Positions 23,080 to 33,900 of a stretch of 64,000 nucleotides of DNA are shown one piece after another (within the stretch, counting starts at the first letter, position 1; each line of letters begins with the position of its first letter). The stretch lies in NCBI RefSeq assembly GCF_019279795.1, contig NC_056743.1, forward strand, positions 931,285,309 to 931,349,308, written 5' to 3'. Source of the DNA: Protopterus annectens (Eukaryota > Chordata > Ceratodontiformes > Protopteridae). The translations under genes were made by a program, and so were the position numbers. Under the pieces are notes generated by a model. The model worked only from the letters and a program-made list of their open reading frames with translations, searched no databases and was not told the DNA's origin.

Positions 23080-24577
23080 CATCCTTTTGTGAAGGAGCAT
23101 CTAATAGTTTAGCTTTCACATGATCAGGCAAGATTTGTTCCCTAAGCCATGCATGTCTACGAATGACTGATCCTGTAACAGCAGCTCTACTTGAGGCCTC
23201 TAGGGCATCATAGCCACATTGTAAAGTGTGTTTACCCACTTGCTCTGCACTATGCATCATATCCTGCAACTCCTTCAAATCTGGTTGTTCAGGTTGAGAC
23301 ATTTTATTTCTTAATTGTGATAACAGAAACTGCTGATATTTAAGCATATGAAACTGACAATTTAAGGCCCTCATAGCTAGGGTGGCCGAGGTATATACCT
23401 TTTTTCCCCACCTTTCTAAGGATCTTGACTCTCTTTCTGAAGGTAGTGGATTCTTAGCAGTAGAGGCCTTCATTCCCTTGGGCCCTTGAGAAATGGTTTC
23501 AGGGTCAGCATTATGGCTTTTGTAAAGAAATTGGTGAGAGTTAGGAACCCTGTAGTACCCATCAGGCTTGACTGGGGCAGGAGGCAGTGAATCCGGATGA
23601 AGGCAAGCCTCCGAGTAAACATCATCAAGTACATCCAAGACAGGAGGTATCGCCAGAGGTCTGTGTTGAGGTAACAAAAGAAATTCCCTAAGTCTTTTCT
23701 TGGAATCAGAAAAGTCTTGGCCTTCCCAATGGAAGTGTTCCCTCAAGATGTGCAAGGTTTCCCCAAAAGAAAAATCCTCAGGAGGAGATACTGAAGGAAT
23801 GGACTGCTCTGCGTCCGAGTCTTCAAATGGGGAGTAACAGTGTTCCTCTACATCAGAATGTTCTGAAAAAATGGAGCCCTGATCAGAAGAGGGAGAATCC
23901 TCCTCCACTCTGGGTCTCTTGTCTGTAGGGGGTTGGGAACCCCTGATAAGAGTAATTAAATCTTCAGCCATTTTAAGCATCTGCTTTTTAGGCATGGGGC
24001 CTGGGGATGGGCCCTGTGCAACAGGCCTCTTGGGATGCCTGGCTGATTTGGACTTAGTAAAGGCCTTAATGGAAAAAGAAGATGAAGGTCTAAAGACACC
24101 ATGGGTGGAAGTGGACCTGTCCACATTAGGAGGCTCAACGCTCACAGTGGCTTCAGTGGTAGTAGTCTGGGCCTGGGCCGAGGTACCTGCGGTCTCGGTT
24201 ACAGAAGACACCGCCAAAGACGTGTCGTCGGTAGTGAGGGACTGCATAGGCGTCTCACTGAGAACCAGACCACGTGTAGCCGGTTTTGGCGTGGTATCGG
24301 TGGGGACCGCGGACCTCGCGTGTCGGTCCTTGTCCTTGCGTTTTTTGGTCAAAACGGTAGTCGGAGCCTCCGACGACATTTTATAATCAAAGGCTGTACC
24401 AAAAAAGTGTTGGGCGAACTCCGCCCGACGCTTAATAGTGCGTTTATTGAAAGTCGCGCAAAAGCAACAGCCCGAGACGTCGTGGTCTGGGCCTAAACAA
24501 GGTATGCAAAGGGAATGGAAATCCTTATGCGGTATTTGCTTCCCACAAGAAATACAATTGTTAACTTTTTCTGACAT
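22685..24577 (-). CDS. Chimeric gag-LINE open frame (copy F), 630 codons
   Basis: From the ATG at 24575-24577 a single frame runs 630 codons. Residues 1 to about 505 are DIRS gag: MSEKVNNCISCGKQIPHKDF, CLGPDHDVSGCCFC, KKRKDKDRHAR, PKKQMLKMAEDLITLIRG, SFGETLHILREHFHWE, WGKKVYTSATLAMRALNC, RRHAWLREQILPDHVK, ending at LLDAPSQKD. From there the frame passes without a break into the C-terminal tail of the inserted LINE polymerase and stops at 22685. The normal gag C terminus is replaced. Whether it is expressed is unknown. Confidence 0.8.
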   Translation of the reverse strand: MSEKVNNCISCGKQIPHKDFHSLCIPCLGPDHDVSGCCFCATFNKRTIKRRAEFAQHFFGTAFDYKMSSEAPTTVLTKKRKDKDRHARSAVPTDTTPKPATRGLVLSETPMQSLTTDDTSLAVSSVTETAGTSAQAQTTTTEATVSVEPPNVDRSTSTHGVFRPSSSFSIKAFTKSKSARHPKRPVAQGPSPGPMPKKQMLKMAEDLITLIRGSQPPTDKRPRVEEDSPSSDQGSIFSEHSDVEEHCYSPFEDSDAEQSIPSVSPPEDFSFGETLHILREHFHWEGQDFSDSKKRLREFLLLPQHRPLAIPPVLDVLDDVYSEACLHPDSLPPAPVKPDGYYRVPNSHQFLYKSHNADPETISQGPKGMKASTAKNPLPSERESRSLERWGKKVYTSATLAMRALNCQFHMLKYQQFLLSQLRNKMSQPEQPDLKELQDMMHSAEQVGKHTLQCGYDALEASSRAAVTGSVIRRHAWLREQILPDHVKAKLLDAPSQKDVKGLQNLSYAARLKKLQLYSVAYRLLRGDLCLTYKAMSNPELMDMLHLKKSKSTKTTRASDLNLSTDINRTCWRDRFITQRLPMLWNKSPVHVRHCTSLALFKRNLDLWMGDRRFTLGIISVSLLDRGTTN

Positions 24578-24594
24578 CAGTCTGAGGCAAGAAA

Positions 24595-24889
24595 AGTTTC
24601 CCCAACGGGGTACTTAGCTTTAATGAAGACTTCGGTTTCCAATTTTTCATAAATTCAGGAGCTGGCCGACCGGCACTTGCGAACTGCTTCTGCTTCTGGC
24701 ACCGCGCGGCAAAAAAGACTGAAGAAAATGGCGTTGGCTGTGTCTTATATACCCCTGCCTCACTGACGTCAGGAAAGAAAGCGACAACAACCGACGCCGG
24801 ACCTAGACTTTGGAATTCGGCCGACCGAGGGACCGCCTGACGGCAGAGAACCCATATGTGATTACTGCAGCTGTATGCAGGATGAACAT
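24595..24889 (-). promoter_or_regulatory. 5' ITR of copy F with CRE-like site and TATA box
   Basis: On the minus strand TGACGTCA (24764-24771) precedes TATATAAG (24744-24751), then a CCCCAACGGGG palindrome (about 24600-24610) roughly 25 bases before the gag ATG. The outer end, with GTGATTACTGCAGCTGTATG, matches the copy's own 3' ITR and ICR rather than those of other copies. Confidence 0.6.
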
Positions 24890-25347
24890 CTGTTTTTGCC
24901 TGGGTTGTATCAAGGAAGGATAGCCTCGAGAACAGTGGAACCAAATTAGGAACATGATCTAGACAATACTTCCATCTTAAAATGATACACAAAGGTGATA
25001 TTTGTGCTTCTGCAACCTGGTCACCAATGGAAAGTCTTTTCATAAAGGCTACTGTACTTGTGGAATGAGCTTTGGGCTTCGACTGCAGGGATAGGCTCTT
25101 TTTAGTGTATACAAACGAAATACAATCTGATAATCTTGAAAGAGTAACCATAAAAACTGCTTTGCCCAATTACAGGTCAGATTTCCTGTAAGTTACATTC
25201 CATGAAAGTAAAACCTTAGATGGAGACGAACATCCAACATATGTAGGATATAGTGACCTTTGTTTGACAAGCTGGGAATAAAACACTGGTAGGTTGACTT
25301 ATTGGTTTAATTTTATGTTAGTCCTTAAGGAAACTGTCTTTGTGAAC
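24890..25347 (-). pseudogene. Tyrosine recombinase C-terminal part of element H
   Basis: Decayed YR sequence: LSRLSDCISFVYTKKSLS, then KAHSTSTVAFMKRL (the HxxR box reads HSTS, so the arginine is lost) and a degraded tail. The upstream part (PVFYSQLVKQ) is out of frame. It is bounded by the 5' end of copy F on the left and the 3' end of copy G on the right, and continues at 31542. Confidence 0.7.
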
Positions 25348-25765
25348 AAGTTATGTACTCACTATAACGTTCGATGCATGTAGTCCATCTCACCTCACAT
25401 TCTTACCAGTGGGTTCGGAGCCGAATGTCGGCTCCGACTCGGCCATATTTCAGCTCGAAGTCTTTCAACTGGCTGGGCTAAGATGGTATCCCATGCTGCA
25501 CTGCTCTCTATCCCCAGATCTAGTTTGCTGCGAGCACCAGCACTAACTCTCCATGCAGAACACCACCTAAGGAAGAACAAACCAAGAATGAAAGGAATTC
25601 TGAAACCAGGCCTAACCTCTAGATCCTCCAGGACGGGGAAAGGTGGGGGAGGCAAGTAAGAATGTGAGGTGAGATGAACTACATACATCGAACGTTATGG
25701 TGAGTACATAACTTCTTGATGTTATGTAGTCCAATCTCGCCTACATTCTTACCTGTGGGACAGCG
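25348..25765 (-). repeat. 3' ITR and ICR of copy G
   Basis: The ITR starts at 25348. At 25680-25765 the ICR reads CGAACGTTATGGTGAGTACA (complement of the 3' end), then TGATGTTATGTAGTCCAATC, which corresponds to the 5' end of G at 31515-31541. This is the same splint arrangement as in family 1, with unrelated end sequences. Confidence 0.8.
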
Positions 25766-25839
25766 TCCTCAGCACCTAAATCCTGGGAGGCTCAGTGGAA
25801 TATACTCCTGTGCACTGTGGAACCAAAGGAAGACCTGCC

Positions 25840-27057
25840 TCAAGACACCACATCTAACTTGTAATGAGTAACAAAGGTGTGAGGAGATGCCCAAGTAGCC
25901 GCACTACAAATAACATCCATAGACAATCTGGCCTGAAAAGCTGTAGACTTAGACAAAGACCGGGTAGAGTGAGCCTTCACTCGGAACGGTAAATCCCTTC
26001 CAAAAAGAAAGAAATACAACTGGAAATCCACCTAGACAACGTGACTTTGGAAACAGGAAATCCAATTCTGTTTTCTGAAAATGAAACAAAACAACTGATT
26101 AGATTTTCTGAGTTCATTCGTTCTGTGCAAATAAAATCATAATTGTCTGTGCACATCCAACTGATGAAATTTGAATTCTGCCTTGTTCGAGAACTGAGGA
26201 AAAAACACTGGTAATTCAACGGATTGGTTAAGGTTACTAACTGACGCTACTTTGAAAAGAAAGGAAAGATTCGGTCTGAGAGAAACCCTGTCCTTATGAA
26301 AAATCAAATAAGGTGGTTTAATTGATAAGGCTTGAAGCTCCGAAACGCGTCTGGCTGACGTGATGGCTACCAAAAAGACGGTCTTCCAAGTTAAGAATTT
26401 AAAATCACAAGTGGCTGCAGGCTCAAAGGGGGGGGGTGAAGTAAGACCCTGTAGAACAAAGTTTAAGTCCCAAGGCATAACTTGTTCAGAGACAGAAGGA
26501 CGAAGCAATATAGTGCCTTTCAGGAAAGCCTTACAAAGTCTATGTGCCATTAGACTAGGTTCGTCTGCGACGTGAAAAGTAGAAATCGACGCCAACTGGA
26601 CTTTAATGGTTGCGCCAGCTAATCCCTGGTTGAAAAGCATAGAGAGGAACTCCAATACTGACGAGATTGGAGCTGTGTAAGGGTCAATCTGTTTGGCATG
26701 CGCCCAGATGGAAAAACTCTTCCATTTGCTGTAATAAATCTTCCTGGTCGAAGGCTTATGAGAGGACGATAGAAAATTAACCACATCCGGTAAAAAATGG
26801 TGAAGTCTAACTAATGACGGAAATGGAGTAGCCAAGCTGTCAACCGGAGCTGCCCTGACATACGAGTCAGTAAGTCTGGTTGTGGGTGCAGAATCCAAGG
26901 AGCGTCCATGAGACAGGGATGGAGAAAGGGGAACCAAATTTGACGAGGCCAGTGTGGAGCAATCAGAATCATTTTGCTTCTCAAGGATTGCGCTTTCTGA
27001 ATAACCTTTGACAGCAAAGGAACCAGAGGGAAGGCATATAGTAGACCGGAGGGCCAA
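25840..27057 (-). pseudogene. DIRS tyrosine recombinase (copy G)
   Basis: Nearly complete recombinase: SSSHKPSTRKIYYSKWKSFS, LQGLTSPPPFEPAATCDFKF, TSARRVSELQALSIKP (catalytic R), LPVFFPQFSNKAEF, RVKAHSTRSLSKSTAF (HxxR) and TFVTHYKLDVVS (Y). A TGA replaces an arginine codon after DVHRQL near 26137, and a further break lies near 26030. The N-terminal part overlaps the methyltransferase-like reading in another frame. Confidence 0.85.
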
Positions 27058-28660
27058 TCATGGACTAGAGCGTCCCTGGGTGACTCCCCATGAGGGGGGG
27101 ATAAGGGTGAAGTAGCTGCTGCATTTGGCATTGAGGGGGCTGGCAAAAAGGTTGCACCAAGGCTGACCCCACCTGCAGAAAATTTGCTCTGCAACTTGAC
27201 AGTTCAGGGACCACTCGTGAGGCATCAGATTAGCTCTGGTTAGCCTGTCTGCGATCACATTGGACTTCCCCAGAATGTGCGTTGCTACCAGAAAACGTTG
27301 GGAAGACGCTGCCACACTCACAAAGCCTCTCTGCAAAGGGGATACAACTTGTTTCCTCCCTGTTTGTTCAGATACCATACCACCGACATATTGTCTGAGT
27401 GGATTGCAATAGTCCCGAGAGGAGGAAAGCTCTGAATTGCTTGCAACGCTAGTAGGACTGCTCTCATCTCCAGGACATTGATATGCAGATGCATCTCGTG
27501 CTCTTGCCATGTGCCTTGGACTGTCCTGCCAAGATAATGCCCCCCCCCCACCCCATCTGGGAAGCATCCGTGGTCGCCGTGGCAACCGGAGGCGAAGGAA
27601 CGAAGGGATTTCCTGCACTGAGGTTGTCGGTGTGCAGCCAGCAACTGAGATCCTGGTTGCACCTGTCTGTGAGCAGAATAGGGTGAGAAAGTGGAAGACA
27701 TTGAAGAGACCACTTGGCGAAGAGTAGCCACTGAAGGAGCCTCATATGTAACCTTGCCAGGGGAACTAACATAATCGTAGCAGCCATCGTCCACAACTGG
27801 AGGACCAATCTTGCCTTCACTCTCCTCAGAGGGAGCAAGGCGTAAATCTGTTGTTGTAAAACTCTGATTCTTTCCTGTGGTTAAAAACTCCCGCATAAGC
27901 ACAGTGTCTAATTCGGCACCTATAAAGGTGACACACTGCGAGGGCAACAAGGCAGATTTTTCCCAGTTCAAGGTGATTCCCAACTGTTAACATAGGCTGA
28001 TAGTGGAGTCTCTGGTGTGAAGTAGCAAATGCTTAGTGGTGGCAGTAAGGAGCCAGTCATCCAGGTATGGAAACGCTTGGAATCCCTGACATCTCAAGTG
28101 AGCAGTCACCACTGCCATGCATTCAGTAAACACCCTGGGGGCTGTGGTGAGACCAAAGGGCAGGGCTCGAAACTGGAAGTGACTGGCTCCCAGCCGGAAG
28201 CGTAGGTGACTTCTGGATGCCCTGTCCATCTTTATGTGGTAGTAAGCATCCTCAAGGTTGATGGAGCACATCCACACTTCTTTTCCCAACAATGGGAAAA
28301 TAGATTGTAAAGTGACCATTCAGAACTTGGACTTTTTGACATGGGTGTTCAATCGGCTGAGATCCAAAATGGGTCTCAGGTCCCCTGTCCTTTTTGGCAC
28401 CAAAAAGTATCTGGAGTAAGTCCCTAATCCGATCTGGTCTGAGGGGACATGTCGGATGGCTCTTCCTTCTAGCAGCTTTGAACCCTCTGAAGCTGTGGAA
28501 TTCCTCTGACTGGGTGGAACATCCGGGATTTTTTTGATTGGAGGGGGAGTTGACGAGAAGGGAATGATATATCCTCTGGAAATTATTCGTAGAACCCATT
28601 GGTCCTGGGTGATACCTTGCCAGGCCTCCAAGTATAGTGAGATGTGACCCCCCCGACTGG
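26811..28660 (-). pseudogene. DIRS RT, RNase H and methyltransferase-like region (copy G)
   Basis: RT in one frame: YSRYFLVPKRTGDLRPILDL, INLEDAYYHIKMDRASRSHL, RALPFGLTTAPRVFTECMAV and FPYLDDWLLTATTK (YLDD intact). Stops interrupt it at about 28320 (TGA before MVTLQS) and 27984 (TAA). RNase H: TTDASQMGWGGG, LHINVLEMRAVLLALQ and HSDNMSVVWYLNKQGG in two frames. Dam-like part: LMPHEWSLNCQVAEQIF, CNLFASPLNAKCSSYFT, LYAFPLVPLLSK. The C-terminal Dam-like pattern (ASP-x-NAKC-x-x-YFT) is clearest in this copy. Confidence 0.85.
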
Positions 28661-30944
28661 CTCCGGAAACGCACAGTCGGGCCTCCCATCAGGAGCGGTG
28701 GTAGGTAGAACCACGAAAGGAATTATGGACTCCCGAGTTACGAGGGCCTCCTGTGCCCCTATGGTGGCATCTACCTGAATAACAACCCCCGCCCCTGCCT
28801 CTGGAGGGGGACTCACCTTGTGCATCAGGAAAAAATGTCCGATTTCTTGAACCACATTTTCCCACTCCTCTGGGCCTTGGGATAACCCCTAGAGGGAAGG
28901 GAAAACTGACTCCTACGGCAGACAGAGTTTTTCCCACTTGCTCGCACCTAGTGAGTGTGTCTTTCACCTTGGTTCTGAACAAAGAGGAACCATCAAACGG
29001 GTGTTGGTGAATGTAGACTTGAAGGCCTCCGGGAAATGACAAAGGCGCATCCAGGCACGTCTCCTAAGAGCGACTCCTGAACTTGCTGCCCTACTCGCTC
29101 CCTCAGCTGTGCGAGAGATCAGCCTCATGGAAGAGTTCGCAATAGAATTAAGGGTAGACATCTGAGCATTGACTTTCTGAGCCTCCGCCTCAGAAACATT
29201 ACCCCTTGGTTCAAGCTCCTTTAGGAGATCTCTCTGGAGCCGTGTAAACTGTGATAATCAAATCAGTGACCGCAAAGTAAAGGCCGCTGAAGAAAACATA
29301 CGCTTCTCGTACCGGTCCATGGTCCTAGACTCCTTGTTAGGGGGATGGACGGTGGAAAAAGTCTCAGCCAATTCCTTCTTGGTGGCCGCTGCCACCACCA
29401 TGGCATCCACAGTGACTCCCTTGGATAGAAATTCCTTATCAGAAAGGGCAGACAAAAATTTATTGGGTCTCCTGGGGACTGGTTCCACAGAGTCAGGGGT
29501 TTCCCACACCCTTCGACAAACCAAATCCAGAAGCTCGAAGGGTGGAGACAACCAGGAGGTGGAGGGCTGAGCGCCAAAGGCCTTCAGGAACACAGATTCC
29601 TCTTCAGAGGGGGCATTGAATGGCCAGTCACCTATTTGCTTCAAAATCTCTAGGATGTCAGAGAAACATCCTCAGAGGATGACTTAGGGGACCCCTCTAA
29701 TTCCTCGAGGTCCTGTCTCTGACATGAGAGACTCATCTTGGGTATCTATGTGCTTCCTCTTGCACGTTCTCTTTCTGGGTGGCTCCTCAGGCAAAAACTC
29801 TGAGGGGCCCTCAGAAATATGGGGACCACTCGTGGGGGTACCCAGAGGCATTGGGGATCCGCTGTCAAGAGATAGAGGGCAATCAGAGACCAGCACCGGT
29901 TCTGTAGGGGACAGAGTGACCGAACAGTATGATGCCACTGACGACCTGGCCAGCACACTCCGCATGGCCTCGAAACCTGGTCCCCCCGGGTCCAAAGATC
30001 AACCAGCCATGGAAGACCTCGGATCAGAAGGGACCAGGTCCGAAGTCGAGACAGGAGTCGGGCTTCTCCACACCGAAGCACTGAGAGGGAGACTAGGAGC
30101 CGAGAGGTGTCCTGAAGCCTCCCTCTCGGGTCCAACCGAGGAATCCTGAGTCCTGAACCCCGTGGACGGCACCGACTGAGTCGGAGCTAACGTCGGAACC
30201 GATAAGCCAGGAGGGGCTATGGGAACCGACCTATGGACATCAAATGGAGCCAAACACTCTGGCTCCGAAAGCTGAGATGCGCTCGGAGGAAGCATCGACG
30301 CAGGTAGAGGGACCGGCTCCGGAGCAGACTGGGTCGGAGCCAAAAACAATTTAGCCACTACCAGTGACTGGAGAAGTCTCTGCAACACTCTATCAACATC
30401 CACATCCAATAAGGTCCTGGAGGTTTTAGAGGATAGGGAAGGAGATCGAGACCTCCTCTCTGAAGGAGACCTGCGAGGAGAAGATACCGGCCTAAAGCTA
30501 GGCGACCGGCTCCGAACAGGCTCCGAGAGAATAGGAGCTGAAGCAGGTTCCATAGAAAGACACTTCCTGCGGCCCTGAGGATAATGGAGCCAAGGATGTC
30601 ATCGAAGATTTAGCTGTTTTCTCCAGCGGCTCTGAGGATACTGATGGAGCCGGGGATCGCTTTTTAGCCTTAAAAGATTTAGCTTTAGATGGAGAAGACT
30701 AAGCTGGAAGCACTCTCCAAACCCTCCTCTAAGGAGGGTTTCAGAAGTCCTTTCAAAATCAGTTTGTTTTTCCTTTCCTGAAGAACACGCGGGCTAAAAG
30801 CATGACAAAAAGTACACTATTCCTGGAGGTGTATCGCTCACAGACAGTACACACAGAGTGTCCATCATTGATAGACATCTTATAACTGCACTTCGTGCAC
30901 TTCTTAAAGCCCGAGGGCTTATGCTCCTTAGTATCTTTAGACAT
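28660..30944 (-). pseudogene. DIRS gag (copy G, family 2), broken
   Basis: Starts at the ATG 30942-30944: MSKDTKEHKPSGFKKCTKC, with C-x2-C and H-x3-C-x2-C following, the family-2 form of the zinc-finger-like motif. Then a frame change, KLILKGLLKP near 30740, a long Ser/Pro/Arg-rich region (29999-30553), RKRTCKRKH near 29760, FLKAFGAQPSTSWLSPPFE, TVDAMVVAAATKKELAETFS, HPPNKESRTMDRYEKR, and RTAEGASRAASSGVALRRRA. Frames shift near 30760, 30000, 29690 and 29260. Confidence 0.8.
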
Positions 30945-31541
30945 AGTCACTACAAAAACGAAGTCACTAACCCAACAACCAGACCAACGGTCAATCAGCC
31001 ACAAGTGTGGGAACAGAACAGACAGACAGTACACCACAAAGACTTCTAACTTAAACTGTCCTAGAACACAAGGTCAAGAGGGAGGACTAGTTCCTCTAAA
31101 TTAAATGGCCTTAGCCCAAGGGAAGGTAAGTTAGTACACAAAGGTAAGCGAGGGGACAGACTAAGTCCTCTAACTGAAACAGGCCTAGCCCGTTGGAAAC
31201 AGCTAGTGGGATACCACAAGAAACATGCTAAGACAAGAAAAAACAACTTTTCCACAAACACTCTCAAAGATAACACACAAACAGCTATGAAAATTGCTTT
31301 TTTTTGCAAAAACTTCTCTGCTATAAAGATGAAAAGAATACTTAGCCACAGCCAAGAGCGAGACCACATCTGAGCTACACGAGCAGCAAACGAGATCTGG
31401 GGATAGAGAGCAGTGCAGCATGGGATACCATCTTAGCCCAACCAATTGAAAGACTTTGAGCTAAAGTATGGCAGAGTTGGAGCCCACATTCAGCTCCGAA
31501 CCCACGTGTAAGAATGTAGGCGAGATTGGACTACATAACAT
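30945..31541 (-). repeat. Leader and 5' ITR of copy G
   Basis: The leader (30945-31370) has no clear open frame. The ITR (about 31375-31541) is inverted relative to 25348-25510: GCAGCATGGGATACCATCTT here against the complement of GATGGTATCCCATGCTGCAC. No TATA/CRE pair like that of family 1 is evident. Confidence 0.75.
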
Positions 31542-32068
31542 AAATCAGTTAAGGAGTTTATAAGAAAGGGCCTGCAACTCTGAAATATGTTTGACCGATG
31601 TAACAGCCACAAGAAAAATAGTTTTTCAAGAAAGGAACTTCAAATCTGCTGATGCTGCTGGTTCAAAGGGAGGTAGAGTTAAATGCTTGGAGCAGAGCAA
31701 TAATATTCCATGGAGGGACTAGGTCCCTAATTTGATGATGTAGGAAGAATGTTCCTCTAAAAAAAGCTTTAGAGACTTTTAGTGGTGCTATGGAGGTGTC
31801 ATTCTGACCAATGTGGAAATGTGAGATTGCAGCCTTTTGCAATTTAACAGTGCAGAAATTGGAACCACTATGGAAAATCTCAGAAAATCTCCAGTATAGA
31901 CAGAATGGGAGCAGAAAAAGTGATTTATTCCTTTTGATACAGCCCAAACTGAAAACATTTCATATTTACTTTGATAAATCATTTTTGCAGATTGTTTTAA
32001 GAGGGTGAAAATATGAGCAACCAATGCTGGAAGCCTGACATCTCTGGCCAACTTCAGAACTGGAGGAA
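31542..32068 (-). pseudogene. Tyrosine recombinase middle part of element H
   Basis: Resumes the H recombinase broken by copy G. It reads, across frames, LKQSAKMIYQSKYEMFSVWA (core-binding start), LQSHISTLVRMTPP, RDLVPPWNIIALLQAF, FEPAASADLKFLSW-type sequence near 31650 and HISELQALS near 31590, where the catalytic arginine position is altered. It ends at 32068 where copy I begins. Confidence 0.75.
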
Positions 32069-32358
32069 AGTACAGTTTTGTACCTACCATAAATGTAGAT
32101 GTCCGATAGGTATGCATCTGCAGTCATAACATATGGGTTGTACTGCCTCAGGCAGCCCTTCGGTCAGCCGGATTCCAAAGTCTGGGTCTGGCCTCAGCTG
32201 ATGTCGCACTTTCCCCGACGTCAGAGCGTCTGGGGTAAAAAAGCATCAGCCGACGCCATTTTCCACAGTTTTTCTTGCCCCAGATGCCAGATGCCCTCTA
32301 TGAAGGCTAAATTTGGATAAAATGCCAAAAAATTGCAAACATAATGAAAAATATATAC

Positions 32359-32421
<63 letters not shown>

Positions 32422-32615
32422 AACAAATACACCACAACCGATTCCCCCAGCTAGTTAATGAAGGGGTAAGCACCCTAGGAATACCACAGAGGGGAAGGAG
32501 GGAGGGAAAACCTGACTGCAGATGCATACCTATCGGACATCTACATTTATGGTAGGTACAAAACTGTACTATGTCCTTCAAGGATGCATCTGCAGTCATA
32601 ACATATGGGTAGAAT
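32069..32615 (-). repeat. 3' ITR, microsatellite and ICR of copy I
   Basis: The ITR begins at 32069. An AT/AC dinucleotide run occupies about 32350-32420 between ITR and ICR. The ICR at 32535-32615 reads CATCTACATTTATGGTAGGT, then TTCAAGGATGCATCTGCAGT, complementary in content to the two ends of this copy. Confidence 0.85.
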
Positions 32616-32662
32616 ACCATAGCCAATCTGGGGGTGGAGATACTAAGAAAATGATGGTGTAG

Positions 32663-33900
32663 TTAAGAGACCCTGCAGGACTGCTGTAGCAAAACCTGCT
32701 CTGGATCTGGAGTATAAGGGTAAATTGTAATGCTTGGCAAAGAATGCACGGAGCTCCATGTAGCAGCTTCTAAAATGTCCTTGGTAGCCACCCCTCTTAG
32801 GAAGGCTGTAGTGGTGGCTGTGGCTCTCGTGGAATGAGGCCTAATATTCACAGGAACAGTCTTTCCATGAAAGGAGTAGCAAAAGCGAATGCAATTTCCT
32901 ATCCATTTTGAGATTGTCTGTTTGGAAATTGCTTTTCCTTGTGTCCCAGCAGCATATGCTACAAACAGTTGGTCAGTCTTTCTGTAACTTTTAGTTCTGT
33001 CCAAATAGTAGCGTAATTGTCTGTGGATATCCAGAGTGTGTAGAAGTTTCTCCCCTTTATTTTGTGGATTTGGGAAGAAAGTAGGCAAATGAATTGCTTG
33101 GTTCAAGGATATTCTAGATACCACCTTTGGCATAAAAGTTGGGTTGGTTCTTAATGAAACTCTGTCCTGATGAAAAATAAGGAATGGCTGAACTCCCATT
33201 AAATCTTGTAACTCAGATACTCTTCTTGCTGAAGTTATTGCCAGAAGGAATGCAGTTTTCCAGGATAGAAACTGTGGATCTGCCGACGCTGCTGGTTCGA
33301 ATGGGGGAAGTGTTAATTTTTCCAGCACAAAGTTAAGGTCCCAAGTAGGTAAAGGTGGTCTCCTTGGAGGATTGATGTTTTTGATTCCTCTGAGAAATTG
33401 TCTTGAGAGGATGCGAGAAGACAGGAGGATTTACATTGTATTCTGCTGAAATTGCTGAGGCATGTATTTTAATGGAAGAATAAGACAGGCCATTGTGGAA
33501 CAATTCTGCTAAGTATTCCAGTATATGTGACATGTTCATTACTGTCACATCAAGGCCTTTTGTTGTGTTCCAAATGAGAAATCTTTTCCATTTTGCTGAG
33601 TATGCCTTCCTTGTGGAAGGGCGGCGAGCTTCCATAATAATGTCCTTTACCCTCTGGAATAAGTTGTCCTGGGAAGGAGTCATGGTATTCTCCAGGCAGT
33701 TAGCTGCAAGGTCTTTAGGTTGGGATGCAGGATCTTGTAATTGTTCTGCGTCAGAAGAAGAGGCCATAATGGGAGAGGCCACAGTTTCGTCTGTGATAAG
33801 CTCTTCAACAGTGGGTACCAATGCTGCCTTGGCCAGTCTGGAGCTATCAGAATCACTTTTGGCTGTTCTGCCCTGATCTTCAGTAAAACCTTGGACATTA
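32663..33900 (-). pseudogene. DIRS tyrosine recombinase (copy I)
   Basis: N-terminal part: VKDIIMEARRPSTRKAYSAK, SYSSIKIHASAISAEYN. One frameshift near 33400-33410. C-terminal 221 codons are open: LEKLTLPPFEPAASADPQFL, TSARRVSELQDLMGVQ (R), NIRPHSTRATATTTAFLRG (HxxR), ILEAATWSSVHSLPSITIYP. The expected HTFTKHY nucleophile motif is scrambled by an indel at the end, so the catalytic Tyr is lost. Confidence 0.85.

Larger units (their letters stand above)
18795..24889 (-). mobile_element. DIRS copy F (family 1), full length, carrying a LINE insertion
   Basis: Both termini are present (AGTACAGTTT at 18795, AACAT at 24885-24889) and the ITRs are inverted copies of each other, including the copy-specific stretch CAGCTGCAGTAATCACATAT. 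Order: 3' ITR/ICR, YR, RT/RNase H/methyltransferase, gag with a non-LTR insertion at 22577-23079, 5' ITR. It sits inside element H, between H's 3' ITR and its YR. RT is intact over 582 codons. Confidence 0.9.
25348..31541 (-). mobile_element. DIRS copy G (family 2), full length
   Basis: Bounded by AAGTTATGTACTCAC at 25348 and ACTACATAACAT ending at 31541. Order: 3' ITR/ICR, YR, methyltransferase-like region, RNase H, RT, gag, leader and 5' ITR. The proteins resemble H and L more than the family-1 copies. It splits H's YR gene between the motif encoding ISELQALS and the following strand. Several stops look like CGA to TGA changes. Confidence 0.9.

Noticed and set aside
23919..24496. Plus-strand open frames of 155 and 131 codons
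   Set aside because: Antisense shadows of the copy F gag N terminus. No start context, motif or conserved counterpart in other copies.
25348..31541. Classifying copy G as a different YR retrotransposon (Ngaro or PAT type)
   Set aside because: It has inverted terminal repeats and an ICR of DIRS type, not split direct repeats, and its RT and Dam-like regions match the DIRS layout.
32221..32626. Open frames with YIYIYI repeats
   Set aside because: Products of the AT/AC dinucleotide run between the 3' ITR and ICR of copy I.
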